NCBI RefSeq assembly: GCF_001665685.1
Contig: NZ_LZTB01000106.1
Location: 18,869 to 82,868, forward strand
Direction: 5' to 3'
Length of the DNA: 64,000 nt
DNA from: Mycobacterium sp. 852013-50091_SCH5140682
Lineage (GTDB): Bacteria; Actinomycetota; Actinomycetes; Mycobacteriales; Mycobacteriaceae
The notes beneath the pieces are model-generated. The model made no database searches and was not told where the DNA came from. It saw nothing but the letters and a program-made list of their open reading frames with translations. The translations under genes were made by a program, and so were the position numbers. Below, piece by piece: positions 8,246-16,429 of the stretch; positions within the stretch are counted from its first letter, which is position 1, and each line of letters opens with the position of its first letter.

Positions 8246-9790
8246 TCATCTGGGAAGCCTGCGGGCGTCGAGCGCGCCGAACAATCCGTCGGCCTTGTTC
8301 CAGCCGTCGGCCAATCGCTGCGCGTGCTCGCCACGTCCCGACGCCAGCGCATCACAGATCTCACGGGTCGCGTGGGCGTGCAGGTGTGCGCGGTACCGCG
8401 CGTAGTCGGCCGCCGAGTCCTTGCTGACCATGAACGGCCAGTCGCTGGACACCGTGAGCAGGGTTTCCCGCAGGATCTGGTCGGCGACATGATCCCGTGG
8501 CGTGGGGGAGCCCACCGCGGCGTTCTGGGTGAGGGCCTTGTCCACCGTGCTCAGGGCGGTGTCGACGACCTCGGCGTTGAGCTGCACGAGGTCGCTGACC
8601 TTATCGCCGTTCCACACCTGCCAGTCCTTGCCGGAACCCCATGAGCTGGGCGGCAATTCGACCGGGGCGCCGACGAATCCGTCGGCCTTGGCGTCGGCGA
8701 GCGTGCCCACGCGCACACCGGCCTCGGGCAGTGCCCGCAGCACGCGCTCGAGCCAGGTCGGGCCCTCGTACCACCAGTGTCCGAACAACTCGGTGTCGAA
8801 TGCCGCGATCACGTGGGCGGGCCTCCCGATGCGCTCGCTCTCGCGGAGCAGTCTTCGCCGCACGACGGCGACGAAGTCCGCGACGTGGTCGTCGATGGCG
8901 CGGTCGGCGCGCTGCGGGTCATAAGGTGCCTTGTCCTCGGACGCCACGTTGCGTCCCGTGACCCGGGCCGGTTTGAGGCCGGTGGTGTGGTCGTAAGTGT
9001 GGAAGTCGCGGTAGGTGGCGTGACCCGGGTAGCCGGATTTGGGGGACCACACGCGGTAGCTGACCTGAAGGTCTCGCCCGAAGGCGATGACATCGGAATC
9101 ACCGACCGGGCGGCCCAGTGCGGTGTCGCCGTGCAGTGACGGGCCGTCGACCATGAAATGGCCCACACCCGCTGCGGCGTAACCGGTTTCCATTCCCGGC
9201 GCATAGGCGCATTCGGGCGCCCAGATGCCGCGCGGGGTGTGTGCGAAGCGCGCCCGGGCGTCGGCGAGCCCCTCGCGCAGCGCGAACTCGCGCAGCCGCG
9301 GGTTGAGCAGCGGCTGGAACGGGTGCGCCAGCGGGCCGCCGAGCAGTTCGATGGTGTCGGCGTCGATCAGCTCGCGCAGCAGCGGGGCTGCACCGTGCCG
9401 CCACAGGGTGGTGAAGTCATCGACCGCCGTGGCAGCTTCGGCATGTTCGCGAATCCCGAACTCGCGCAGTCCTTTCCGGCTGCGCAGTGTCGTGGCTTCC
9501 AGTGCCCGCAGCTGCCAGTTGGCCAGCCAGTGATGCATACCCGTCAGGCAGTACGGGTCATCGAGCTGTGCGGTGACCACCGGCGTCATACCGAGCGTGA
9601 GCAGGTGGCTGCGGTCCTCGGCAGCCAGCGTGCGCAGCACGCGCATCAGCGGCAGGTAGGCCGCCGACCACGATTGGTAGAGCCACTCCTCGCCCACCGG
9701 CCACCGGCCGTGATGGGCCAGCCACGGCAGATGGGTGTGCAGGACCAGGGTGAACAGCCCCGGCACCGGTTCTGCTGCCGGGGCACTCAC
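8246..9790 (-). CDS. Glycoside hydrolase family 57, putative alpha-glucan branching enzyme
   Basis: 514 aa. GH57 landmarks are visible: HTHLPWLAHHGRW near residue 18, the nucleophile region GIWAPECAYAPG (Glu) near residue 190, and the acid/base region FDTELFGHWWYEG (Asp) near residue 345. The closest remembered homologue is Rv3031, proposed as a branching enzyme in methylglucose lipopolysaccharide synthesis. The start is GTG at 9790, overlapping the methyltransferase stop (GTGA). The stop overlaps the longer candidate start of the glycosyltransferase. It acts in the cytosol on polymethylated glucans, by inference from gene context. Confidence 0.88.
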   Translation of the reverse strand: MSAPAAEPVPGLFTLVLHTHLPWLAHHGRWPVGEEWLYQSWSAAYLPLMRVLRTLAAEDRSHLLTLGMTPVVTAQLDDPYCLTGMHHWLANWQLRALEATTLRSRKGLREFGIREHAEAATAVDDFTTLWRHGAAPLLRELIDADTIELLGGPLAHPFQPLLNPRLREFALREGLADARARFAHTPRGIWAPECAYAPGMETGYAAAGVGHFMVDGPSLHGDTALGRPVGDSDVIAFGRDLQVSYRVWSPKSGYPGHATYRDFHTYDHTTGLKPARVTGRNVASEDKAPYDPQRADRAIDDHVADFVAVVRRRLLRESERIGRPAHVIAAFDTELFGHWWYEGPTWLERVLRALPEAGVRVGTLADAKADGFVGAPVELPPSSWGSGKDWQVWNGDKVSDLVQLNAEVVDTALSTVDKALTQNAAVGSPTPRDHVADQILRETLLTVSSDWPFMVSKDSAADYARYRAHLHAHATREICDALASGRGEHAQRLADGWNKADGLFGALDARRLPR

Positions 9791-10560
9791 GGGCGTACCG
9801 CGATCGCGACGAGGTCGAGGCTGTCATCGATGTTGCGTTCGGCGGCCGGGGTGATGTCGAAGTCGTCGGTGGACACCGCGGCGACATCGGCCAGCAGTTG
9901 TTCGGGCCAGGGGGCGTCGGCCACCGCGCGGGCCACCTGGGCGTCGATGATCGACCCGCCGTGGCGGGCATCGAGGGCGGCCAGGCCCGCGCCGTGAAAG
10001 ACCCCGGACACGCCTTCGATGTGGAAGCCGGCGTCTTCGAGCAGTTCGGTGAGCTCGGCGGCGTTGAGTTCACGGGTGTGGAACGGGTTGAGCGGGGTGT
10101 CGCGGCCGGGGGAGAAGGTGATCCGGTTGGGGGTCGACACCAAGAACAGGCCGCCGGGCCGCAGCACGCGATAGCACTCGGCGACGAACTGTGCCTGGTC
10201 CCAGAGGTGCTCGATGACCTGGAAATTGACCACGACGTCGACCGAACCGTCCGCCAACGGAAGGTCGGCAAGGTTGCCGTGCCGGATGTCGACGCGGGGG
10301 TAGCGGGCACGCACGTGGGCGACCGTCGCTTCGTCGTAGTCAAGGCCGATGACCGTGCGGGCGACACCGGCGATCAAGTCGGCGCCGTAGCCCTCGCCGC
10401 AGCCGGCCTCGAGCACGTCGCGTCCGGCGCAGCGGTCGGCCAGCCGCTGGTAGACCACCTCGTGCCGACGGAACCAGTAATTTTCCTCGGCCAAGCCGGG
10501 GATGGTCCGCTCGCCTGTCAGAGGGAGGGCATCTTCCGGACCGTCAACAAATGTGCTCAT
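9787..10560 (-). CDS. SAM-dependent class I methyltransferase, Rv3030-like
   Basis: 257 aa. Motif I VLEAGCGEGYGADLI (about residues 49-63) and the acidic strand-2 end VIGLDYDE bind S-adenosylmethionine; VVNFQVIEHLWD and YRVLRPGGLFLVS are typical motifs II and III. It heads the three-gene cluster with a GH57 enzyme and a GT4 enzyme, so it is a good candidate for O-methylation of the glucan made by the cluster. The sugar position is not shown by the sequence. It is divergent from etfB across a 211-base spacer. Confidence 0.85.
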   Translation of the reverse strand: MSTFVDGPEDALPLTGERTIPGLAEENYWFRRHEVVYQRLADRCAGRDVLEAGCGEGYGADLIAGVARTVIGLDYDEATVAHVRARYPRVDIRHGNLADLPLADGSVDVVVNFQVIEHLWDQAQFVAECYRVLRPGGLFLVSTPNRITFSPGRDTPLNPFHTRELNAAELTELLEDAGFHIEGVSGVFHGAGLAALDARHGGSIIDAQVARAVADAPWPEQLLADVAAVSTDDFDITPAAERNIDDSLDLVAIAVRP

Positions 10561-10687
10561 TGGAAGGCAGGCTAACCCAGTCGACCGGTTGGTGGCCTAC
10601 TGGCGAACGGTTCCCTACTGCATGCGTGTGATAGTGGTCACTGCATACCTAGCGCGACCAGCTATGGTGTTCCTGCGAACTCCGTAA

Positions 10688-10703
10688 GTTACCGACTAGT
10701 AAC
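10688..10703. promoter_or_regulatory. Inverted repeat in etfB upstream region
   Basis: GTTAC-CGACTA-GTAAC, a 5+6+5 inverted repeat 68 bases upstream of the etfB start. The divergent spacer 10561-10771 also has AT-richer stretches but no clear sigma-A hexamers. TetR-type fatty-acid regulators often bind such sites ahead of etf genes, but no regulator is nearby. Weak evidence. Confidence 0.25.
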
Positions 10704-10771
10704 ATGGGGTAGTCGCAAAAGCGTAAACGGTTGGCCGGTCCCCGGCCCCACTAGGAGGACGAACCAGAGTC

Positions 10772-11563
10772 ATGACGAACATTGTGGTCCTGATCAAACA
10801 GGTCCCAGATACTTGGTCGGAGCGCAAGCTGTCCGACGGCGATTTCACCCTCGACCGTGAGGCCGCCGACGCCGTGCTCGACGAGATCAACGAGCGTGCC
10901 GTCGAAGAAGCGCTGCTGATCAAGGAGCGTGAGGGTGGCGACAGCACCGTCACCGTGTTGACCGCCGGTCCGGAGCGCGCCACCGAGGCGATCCGCAAGG
11001 CACTGTCCATGGGCGCCGACAAGGCCGTGCACCTCAAGGATGACGATCTGCACGGCTCCGACGTCATCCAGACGGCGTGGGTGCTGGCCCGCGCGCTGGG
11101 CACCATCGAGGGCACCGAGCTGGTCATCGCGGGTAACGAGGCCACCGACGGCGTCGGCGGCGCGGTCCCGGCCGTCATCGCCGAGTACCTGGGCCTGCCG
11201 CAGCTCACCCACGTGCGCAAGCTGACGGTCGAAGACGGCAAGGTCACCGCCGAGCGGGAGACCGACGACGGTGTCTTCACGCTGGAAGCCCCGCTTCCGG
11301 CTGTGGTCAGCGTCAACGAGAAGATCAACGAGCCCCGCTTCCCGTCCTTCAAGGGCATCATGGCCGCGAAGAAGAAGGAAGTCACCGTGCTCACCCTCGC
11401 CGAGATCGGCGTCGAGGCCGACGAGGTCGGTGTCGCCAACGCCGGGTCCAAGGTGCTGTCTTCGACCCCGAAGCCGCCGAAGACCGCGGGTGAGAAGGTC
11501 ACCGACGAGGGCGACGGCGGTACCAAGGTCGCCGAATACCTCGTGGCTCAGAAACTCATCTAG
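10772..11563 (+). CDS. etfB: Electron transfer flavoprotein beta subunit
   Basis: 263 aa, normal for EtfB (FixA). The N terminus MTNIVVLIKQVPDTWSERKL and the block DEINERAVEEALLIKE are diagnostic, as is the AMP-binding region VIAGNEATDGVGGAVPAVIA. With EtfA it forms a FAD/AMP heterodimer that takes electrons from acyl-CoA and other dehydrogenases to the quinone pool. An AGGAGG at 10753-10758 precedes the ATG by 13 bases, somewhat far. It is followed 52 bases later by etfA, the usual operon. Matches Rv3029c by recall. Confidence 0.97.
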   Translation: MTNIVVLIKQVPDTWSERKLSDGDFTLDREAADAVLDEINERAVEEALLIKEREGGDSTVTVLTAGPERATEAIRKALSMGADKAVHLKDDDLHGSDVIQTAWVLARALGTIEGTELVIAGNEATDGVGGAVPAVIAEYLGLPQLTHVRKLTVEDGKVTAERETDDGVFTLEAPLPAVVSVNEKINEPRFPSFKGIMAAKKKEVTVLTLAEIGVEADEVGVANAGSKVLSSTPKPPKTAGEKVTDEGDGGTKVAEYLVAQKLI

Positions 11564-11615
11564 CAGTTGCTTCCATCGAATCTAACGAGACGCGAAAGAC
11601 ATAACGAGAAATCCC

Positions 11616-12572
11616 ATGGCTGAAGTACTTGTGCTCGTCGAGCACTCCGAAGGTGCCCTGAAGAAGGTCACCGCCGAACTGATCACCGCCGCTCGCGCGC
11701 TGGGTGAGCCTGCTGCCGTCGTGGTGGGCAAGCCCGGTACGGCAGCGCCACTGGTAGACGGCCTTAAGGCCGCCGGTGCCGCCAAGATTTACGTCGCCGA
11801 GTCCGATGACGCCGAGAACTACTTGATCACCCCCGTGGTCGACGTGCTCGCCGGACTGGCCGAGACGGCTGCGCCTGCAGGCGTGCTGATCGCTGCCAGC
11901 GCCGATGGCAAGGAGATCGCCGGACGGCTCGCGGCCCGCATCGGTTCGGGTCTGCTGGTCGACGTGATCGAGGTCCGCGGAGGCGCGGTGGGCGTCCACA
12001 GCATCTTCGGTGGCGCGTACACCGTCGAAGCGCAGGTCACCAGCGACACCCCGGTCATCACCGTGCGCCCCGGCTCGATCGAAGCCGCCCCCGCCGACGG
12101 TGCCGGTGAGGTCGTCAACGTCGAGGTTCCGGCCCAGGCCGAGAACGCCACGAAGATCACCAAGCGCGAGCCCGCCGTGGCCGGCGACCGCCCCGAACTC
12201 ACCGAGGCCACTGTCGTGGTCGCCGGTGGTCGTGGCGTCGGCAGCGCGGAGAACTTCGCCATCGTCGAGGCGCTCGCCGACTCGCTCGGTGCCGCCGTCG
12301 GTGCCTCGCGTGCCGCGGTCGACTCGGGCTACTACCCGGGCCAGTTCCAGGTCGGTCAGACCGGTAAGACCGTGTCGCCGCAGCTGTACATCGCGCTGGG
12401 CATCTCCGGAGCGATCCAGCACCGCGCAGGCATGCAGACGTCGAAGACGATCGTCGCGGTGAACAAGGACGAAGAGGCGCCGATCTTCGAGATCGCCGAC
12501 CTCGGCATCGTCGGTGACCTGTTCAAGGTCACCCCGCAGCTCACCGAGGCCGTCCAGGCTCGCAAGGGCTGA
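11616..12572 (+). CDS. etfA: Electron transfer flavoprotein alpha subunit
   Basis: 318 aa. The C-terminal FAD domain (about residues 190-318) shows VVAGGRGVGSAENF, GASRAAVDSGYYP, GQTGKTVSPQLYIA and GISGAIQHRAGM, the classical ETF alpha FAD-binding signature. The N-terminal Rossmann-like half packs against EtfB. It partners etfB directly upstream and is followed by a strong intrinsic terminator, so the operon is just these two genes. Matches Rv3028c in length. Confidence 0.97.
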   Translation: MAEVLVLVEHSEGALKKVTAELITAARALGEPAAVVVGKPGTAAPLVDGLKAAGAAKIYVAESDDAENYLITPVVDVLAGLAETAAPAGVLIAASADGKEIAGRLAARIGSGLLVDVIEVRGGAVGVHSIFGGAYTVEAQVTSDTPVITVRPGSIEAAPADGAGEVVNVEVPAQAENATKITKREPAVAGDRPELTEATVVVAGGRGVGSAENFAIVEALADSLGAAVGASRAAVDSGYYPGQFQVGQTGKTVSPQLYIALGISGAIQHRAGMQTSKTIVAVNKDEEAPIFEIADLGIVGDLFKVTPQLTEAVQARKG

Positions 12573-12587
12573 TTCTCGAGTAGTACG

Positions 12588-12621
12588 AAAACCCCGGCGC
12601 ATCCGATGCGCCGGGGTTTTT
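12588..12621 (+). terminator. Intrinsic terminator of etfBA
   Basis: Arms AAAACCCCGGCGCATC (12588-12603) and GATGCGCCGGGGTTTT (12605-12620) are perfectly complementary, ending in a T-run, 15 bases after the etfA stop. The arms would open to a small loop at ATCCGAT. The remaining 170 bases to the next gene show nothing recognisable. Confidence 0.9.
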
Positions 12622-12794
12622 CGTTGTGCGCATTCCGCTGCACGCCACCGAGGACTACGAACTTTCCAGGGTTTCAATCCGGCCGTGCGCTGCCAGGCTG
12701 GATGTCGTGACCGGGTCGCTGAAGATCCCGGCCGCGAGGTGTTCGGGTGGATCCTCGTCGTGGTGGGACCACGCCAGAGAAAGGTGTTCGCACA

Positions 12795-13529
12795 ATGAAA
12801 ATCACAGTGATCGGTGCCAGCGGCCAGATCGGTTCGCGGGTGGTGCGGTTGCTCACCGAGGCCGGCCACGACGTGGTGGCTGCCTCCCTGTCGTCGGGCG
12901 CCAACGTCGTCACCGGTGAGGGCCTGGTGGCGGCGCTCAGCGGCGCCGAGGTCCTCGTCGACGTCGTCAACTCACCGTCGTTCGACGACGGACCGGTGAT
13001 GGACTTCTTCACCGCGTCCGCACGCAACTTGGCCGCCGCCGCGCAGGAGACGGGTGTCGGGAACTACGTCGCGCTGTCCATCGTCGGGGCAGACGGCTTA
13101 CCCGACAGCGGGTACATGCGGGCCAAGGTGGCCCAGGAGAAGATCATCACCGAATCCGGCCTGCCGTACACGATCGTGCGCGCCACCCAGTTCCAGGAGT
13201 TCGCCGAGGCGATCACCGACACCCTCGTGGTCGGCGACGAGGTGCGCGTTCCCGACGCCCGGATCCAGTTGATCTCGGTCGACGATGTCGCCGCCGAGGT
13301 GGCCAAGGCCGCCCAGGCCGCGCCCCTCAACGGAATCGTCAACATCGGTGGACCCGAGAAGCTGTCGTTCGCGGACATGGCCCGTGCGGTGCTTGCCCAG
13401 CGCGGTGATGACAAGCCGGTGGTGATCGACCCGCAGGCTACCTATTTCGGAACCGCCGTCGACGACAACAGCCTCGTCACCGGTGACGACGGAATTCTCG
13501 GCCAAACCCACTGGGTTGCGGGGCGCTGA
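12795..13529 (+). CDS. NAD(P)-binding NmrA/SDR-like protein
   Basis: 244 aa. The start at 12795 gives MKITVIGASGQIGSRVVRLL, an atypical short-chain dehydrogenase nucleotide-binding motif (GxxGxxG) right at the N terminus; AGAAAGG lies 10 bases upstream. The YMRAKVAQEK segment has the Y-x3-K spacing but lies in an NmrA-like context (SGLPYTIVRATQF). It is probably an NADP(H)-binding oxidoreductase or redox sensor. It is followed 1 base later by a cupin gene and then a nitroreductase, which suggests a small redox or detoxification operon. The substrate is unknown. Confidence 0.8.
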   Translation: MKITVIGASGQIGSRVVRLLTEAGHDVVAASLSSGANVVTGEGLVAALSGAEVLVDVVNSPSFDDGPVMDFFTASARNLAAAAQETGVGNYVALSIVGADGLPDSGYMRAKVAQEKIITESGLPYTIVRATQFQEFAEAITDTLVVGDEVRVPDARIQLISVDDVAAEVAKAAQAAPLNGIVNIGGPEKLSFADMARAVLAQRGDDKPVVIDPQATYFGTAVDDNSLVTGDDGILGQTHWVAGR

Positions 13530-13530
13530 C

Positions 13531-13941
13531 ATGACCATTTCCGCAGAGCGTGAAAAAGCGCTGCATGACGCCATGACCGTGCTCCAGACGGTCAAGCCGC
13601 CGTTCATTCCGGCCGACGCCGAGGTGATGACGACGATCATCGAATGGCCCGCCGGGTCACCCGGGGCGCCGCCACATCGTCATCCCGCCGGACCCGCATT
13701 CGGCTATGTGCTGGAAGGAGAGATGCTCTTCGAACTGGAGGGCGAGGCTCCGCGGGTGATCAAGGCGGGCGAGGCGTTTTGGGAGCCCGGCGGCGACGTG
13801 ATCCACTACTCCGACGCCAACAATCGGGACGACGTACCGCTGCGCTTCCTGGTCAACATGCTGTGCGTGCCCGGCCAACCGATGCTCGTCGTGGTCGATG
13901 ACGACGAACTCGAGGCCCGCAAGGACCGACGAGTCCGCTGA
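13531..13941 (+). CDS. Cupin-domain protein
   Basis: 136 aa single-domain cupin. The conserved metal-site motif reads PPHRHPAGPAFGYVLEGEM (residues about 49-67), with His-x-His and a downstream Glu; the second motif contains GDVIHYS. The start at 13531 is one base after the upstream stop; an earlier in-frame ATG at 13483 lies inside the upstream gene. The stop overlaps the nitroreductase start (TGATG). It may be a small metal-dependent enzyme or sensor in the three-gene redox operon. Confidence 0.8.
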   Translation: MTISAEREKALHDAMTVLQTVKPPFIPADAEVMTTIIEWPAGSPGAPPHRHPAGPAFGYVLEGEMLFELEGEAPRVIKAGEAFWEPGGDVIHYSDANNRDDVPLRFLVNMLCVPGQPMLVVVDDDELEARKDRRVR

Positions 13942-14600
13942 TGGCCGAGTTCTCCGACGTCGTCCGGTCGCGGCGATCATCGCGAATGTTCTTGCCGGAC
14001 AAGCCTGTTCCGCGCGAGCTGCTCCTTGAGGCGCTTGCGTTGGCGATCCGGGCGCCGTCGAACTCCAACACCCAGCCGTGGCATGTGTTCTTCGCCACCG
14101 GTGAGCGGCGCGTCCGTCTGGTCGACGCGCTGCTCACCGCGGTCGACACCACGCCCCCGGCGGTGGGTACCGCTGGGCTACCGTCCCGATTCGCCCACCT
14201 GCGCCGGGAGAGTGGGGCTCTGGTGTACGGCGCCATGGGAATCGCTCGTGACGATGCCGAGGGCCGCTGGGCGGCGCAGCGACGAAACTGGGAGTTCTTC
14301 CACGCGCCGGTTGCCGGGGTGGTGTGCATGCACCGCGATTTCGGCAATGTGGACGCGATGGGCGTCGGGATGTTTCTGCAGACGCTGATGCTGGCGTTGA
14401 ACGAGCGGGGTCTGGGTAGTTGCGCGCAGGTGTCGATCGGGTTCTATCCCGACGTTCTACGTGAACAACTCGATATCCCAAGCGATCTGACGATCCTGTG
14501 CGGGCTCTCCATCGGTTACGTGGACGAGGCATTTCCCGCCAACCACCTGGACACACCGCGCAATCCGGTCAGTGAGAACGTGGTGTTTCTCGACGACTGA
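13941..14600 (+). CDS. Nitroreductase family protein
   Basis: 219 aa FMN-dependent nitroreductase fold. The FMN phosphate motif is RSRRSSRMFLPDKPVP near the N terminus, followed by AIRAPSNSNTQPWHVFFATG (about residues 34-53), which is diagnostic. The C-terminal LSIGY motif is also present. It is translationally coupled to the cupin gene (TGATG). Such enzymes use NAD(P)H to reduce nitro groups, quinones or enones. The specific substrate is unknown. Confidence 0.88.
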   Translation: MAEFSDVVRSRRSSRMFLPDKPVPRELLLEALALAIRAPSNSNTQPWHVFFATGERRVRLVDALLTAVDTTPPAVGTAGLPSRFAHLRRESGALVYGAMGIARDDAEGRWAAQRRNWEFFHAPVAGVVCMHRDFGNVDAMGVGMFLQTLMLALNERGLGSCAQVSIGFYPDVLREQLDIPSDLTILCGLSIGYVDEAFPANHLDTPRNPVSENVVFLDD

Positions 14601-14688
14601 GCGCCCAGTCCAATTCGTCACCTAGCGATCACGGACATGTCACGCTGGCGACGCCATCCGGCGACCCGGCTGGGCGACCGTGCTGGTT

Positions 14689-15525
14689 ATGAGCACTTCA
14701 TCTGTACTCATCGCCGCAGACCGTCCTACCCCGTCGGCGGATTCGCCGCGCTATTCGCTGTTGTTGTCCACCGATGCCGAGCTCATCGACGCAGCGCAAC
14801 GGCTGCGTCACGACGTGTTCACCGCAGAGCCGGGATTCGCCTTGGCCGGTGCGATCGATGGCCGGGACGCCGACCGGTTCGACGAGTACTGCGATCACCT
14901 GCTGGTGCAGGACGAGGACTCCGGTGAACTGGTCGGCTGCTACCGCATGCTGCCGCCGCCGGGCGCGATCGCTGCGGGCGGGCTCTACACCGCCACCGAA
15001 TTCGATGTGACGGGTCTCGACGCGCTGCGCCCGTCGCTCGTGGAGATGGGCCGCGCTGTGGTGCGGAGCGACCACCGTAACGGCGCTGTGGTCCTGCTGA
15101 TGTGGGCGGGCATCCTGGCCTACCTGGACCGCTGCGGCTACGACTACGTCACCGGCTGTGTCTCCGTGCCGACGGCGGGCACTGCCGACGGCCCTCCCGG
15201 CACCCAGATCCGCGGCGTGCGCGACTTCGTGCGCCGCCGCCACGCTGCGCCGCAGGAGTTCACCGTGTACCCGTACCGGCCCGTCGTGCTCGACGGCAAG
15301 GGTCTCGACGACATCGACCCGCCGTCGCGCACCTCGGTGCCGCCGCTGATGCGCGGCTACCTGCGGCTGGGCGCTCAGGTGTGCGGCGAACCGGCCCACG
15401 ATCCCGACTTCGGGGTGGGCGACTTCCCGGCCCTGCTCGACAAGCGCCGGGCCGACGTCCGCTATCTCAAACGCTTGCGTTCTGTGTCGGCGGCAGCCGA
15501 TATGGCCGATGGGATGGGGTCGTGA
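14689..15525 (+). CDS. OlsB-like GNAT acyltransferase (Rv3027c-like)
   Basis: 278 aa, matching the Acetyltransf_5 group (OlsB, L-ornithine N-acyltransferase, and relatives). Landmarks are RLRHDVFTAEPGF near residue 40, VGCYRMLPP, LVEMGRAVVRSDHRNGAVVLLMW near residue 110-135 and DYVTGCVSVP. The start at ATG 14689 is chosen; a GTG at 14680 would add three residues. The stop overlaps the GTG of the next gene, a PlsC/OlsA-type acyltransferase. The pair has the arrangement of ornithine-lipid synthesis genes, though the product in this organism is inferred. It is probably peripheral at the membrane. Confidence 0.82.
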   Translation: MSTSSVLIAADRPTPSADSPRYSLLLSTDAELIDAAQRLRHDVFTAEPGFALAGAIDGRDADRFDEYCDHLLVQDEDSGELVGCYRMLPPPGAIAAGGLYTATEFDVTGLDALRPSLVEMGRAVVRSDHRNGAVVLLMWAGILAYLDRCGYDYVTGCVSVPTAGTADGPPGTQIRGVRDFVRRRHAAPQEFTVYPYRPVVLDGKGLDDIDPPSRTSVPPLMRGYLRLGAQVCGEPAHDPDFGVGDFPALLDKRRADVRYLKRLRSVSAAADMADGMGS

Positions 15526-16382
15526 CCACCCCCACGGGCGGACAAACCGGGACCCGCGAGCACTCGTGGCTGCCCAAGGCCTCGTGTGATGCCAGCTGTG
15601 TGCAGGCAGGCAGTGCCGACACCGGCCGTCGGCCGGTCGTATGGGTCCGCACCACCGTGCGGATCGTCATGGCGCTGCTCCTGGCGCCCGGTGTGCCGCT
15701 CCTGGCCGTGCCGCTGCCCGGACGCTCGCATGTCCAGCGGTTCTACTGCCGAATGATGCTGCGGTGCTTCGGTGTGCGCATCAGCGTGTCGGGTGGGCCG
15801 ATCCGCAACCTGCAGGGCGTGCTGGTGGTCAGTGGCCATGTGTCCTGGCTGGACATCTTCACGATCGGGGCGGTGCTGCCGGGGTCCTTCGTGGCCCGCG
15901 CCGACCTGATCGAGTGGCCCGCACTGGGCCGGCTGGCCCGCATCATGAAGGTCATTCCGATCGACCGGGGCAGCCTGCGCCGGCTGCCCGCTGTGGTGGA
16001 CACCGTCGCGCAGCGCTTGACCGAGGGCCACACCGTGGTGGCGTTCCCCGAGGGCACCACCTGGTGCGGGCTGGCCTACGGGCAGTTCCGCCCGGCGATG
16101 TTCCAGGCCGCCATCGACGCGGCCCGGCCCGTGCAGCCGCTGCGGCTGACCTACCGGCACCGCGACGGCCGCCAGTCCACCGTGCCTGCCTTCGTCGGGG
16201 AGGACACCCTGCTTTCGTCGGTCCGGCGCGTCATCACCGCACGTCGCACGGTGTGTCACGTGCACGTCGGTTCGCTGCAGCTGCCTGGAGAGGACCGTCG
16301 CGATCTGGCCGCGCGCTGCGAAGCCGCGGTGCGTTCCGAGCAGACTCTGCCGACCGCACCCGCTCACATGCTGGTGGCCTGA
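15522..16382 (+). CDS. PlsC/OlsA-like 1-acyl-glycerophosphate-type acyltransferase
   Basis: 286 aa from GTG 15522, which overlaps the previous stop (GTGA). One membrane segment is at about residues 45-65 (VRIVMALLLAPGVPLLAVPL). The acyltransferase motifs are HVSWLD (H-x4-D, about residue 106) and FPEGTT near residue 175. It is the second acyltransferase of an OlsB-OlsA-like pair and would add the O-linked second acyl chain from acyl-carrier donors. Lysophosphatidic-acid acyltransferase activity is an alternative. The long in-frame upstream extension lies inside the previous gene. Confidence 0.85.
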   Translation: MTTPTGGQTGTREHSWLPKASCDASCVQAGSADTGRRPVVWVRTTVRIVMALLLAPGVPLLAVPLPGRSHVQRFYCRMMLRCFGVRISVSGGPIRNLQGVLVVSGHVSWLDIFTIGAVLPGSFVARADLIEWPALGRLARIMKVIPIDRGSLRRLPAVVDTVAQRLTEGHTVVAFPEGTTWCGLAYGQFRPAMFQAAIDAARPVQPLRLTYRHRDGRQSTVPAFVGEDTLLSSVRRVITARRTVCHVHVGSLQLPGEDRRDLAARCEAAVRSEQTLPTAPAHMLVA

Positions 16383-16429
16383 CCGGCAATTCGGGGCGCT
16401 CGCCGGGTGGCGGCTATCCTGGGAACGTT

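Noticed and set aside
15102..15521. Possible N-terminal extension fusing the OlsA-like acyltransferase to a 140-residue Arg-rich region
   Set aside because: The extension lies in another frame of the OlsB-like gene; GTG at 15522 overlapping that stop gives a normal protein start.
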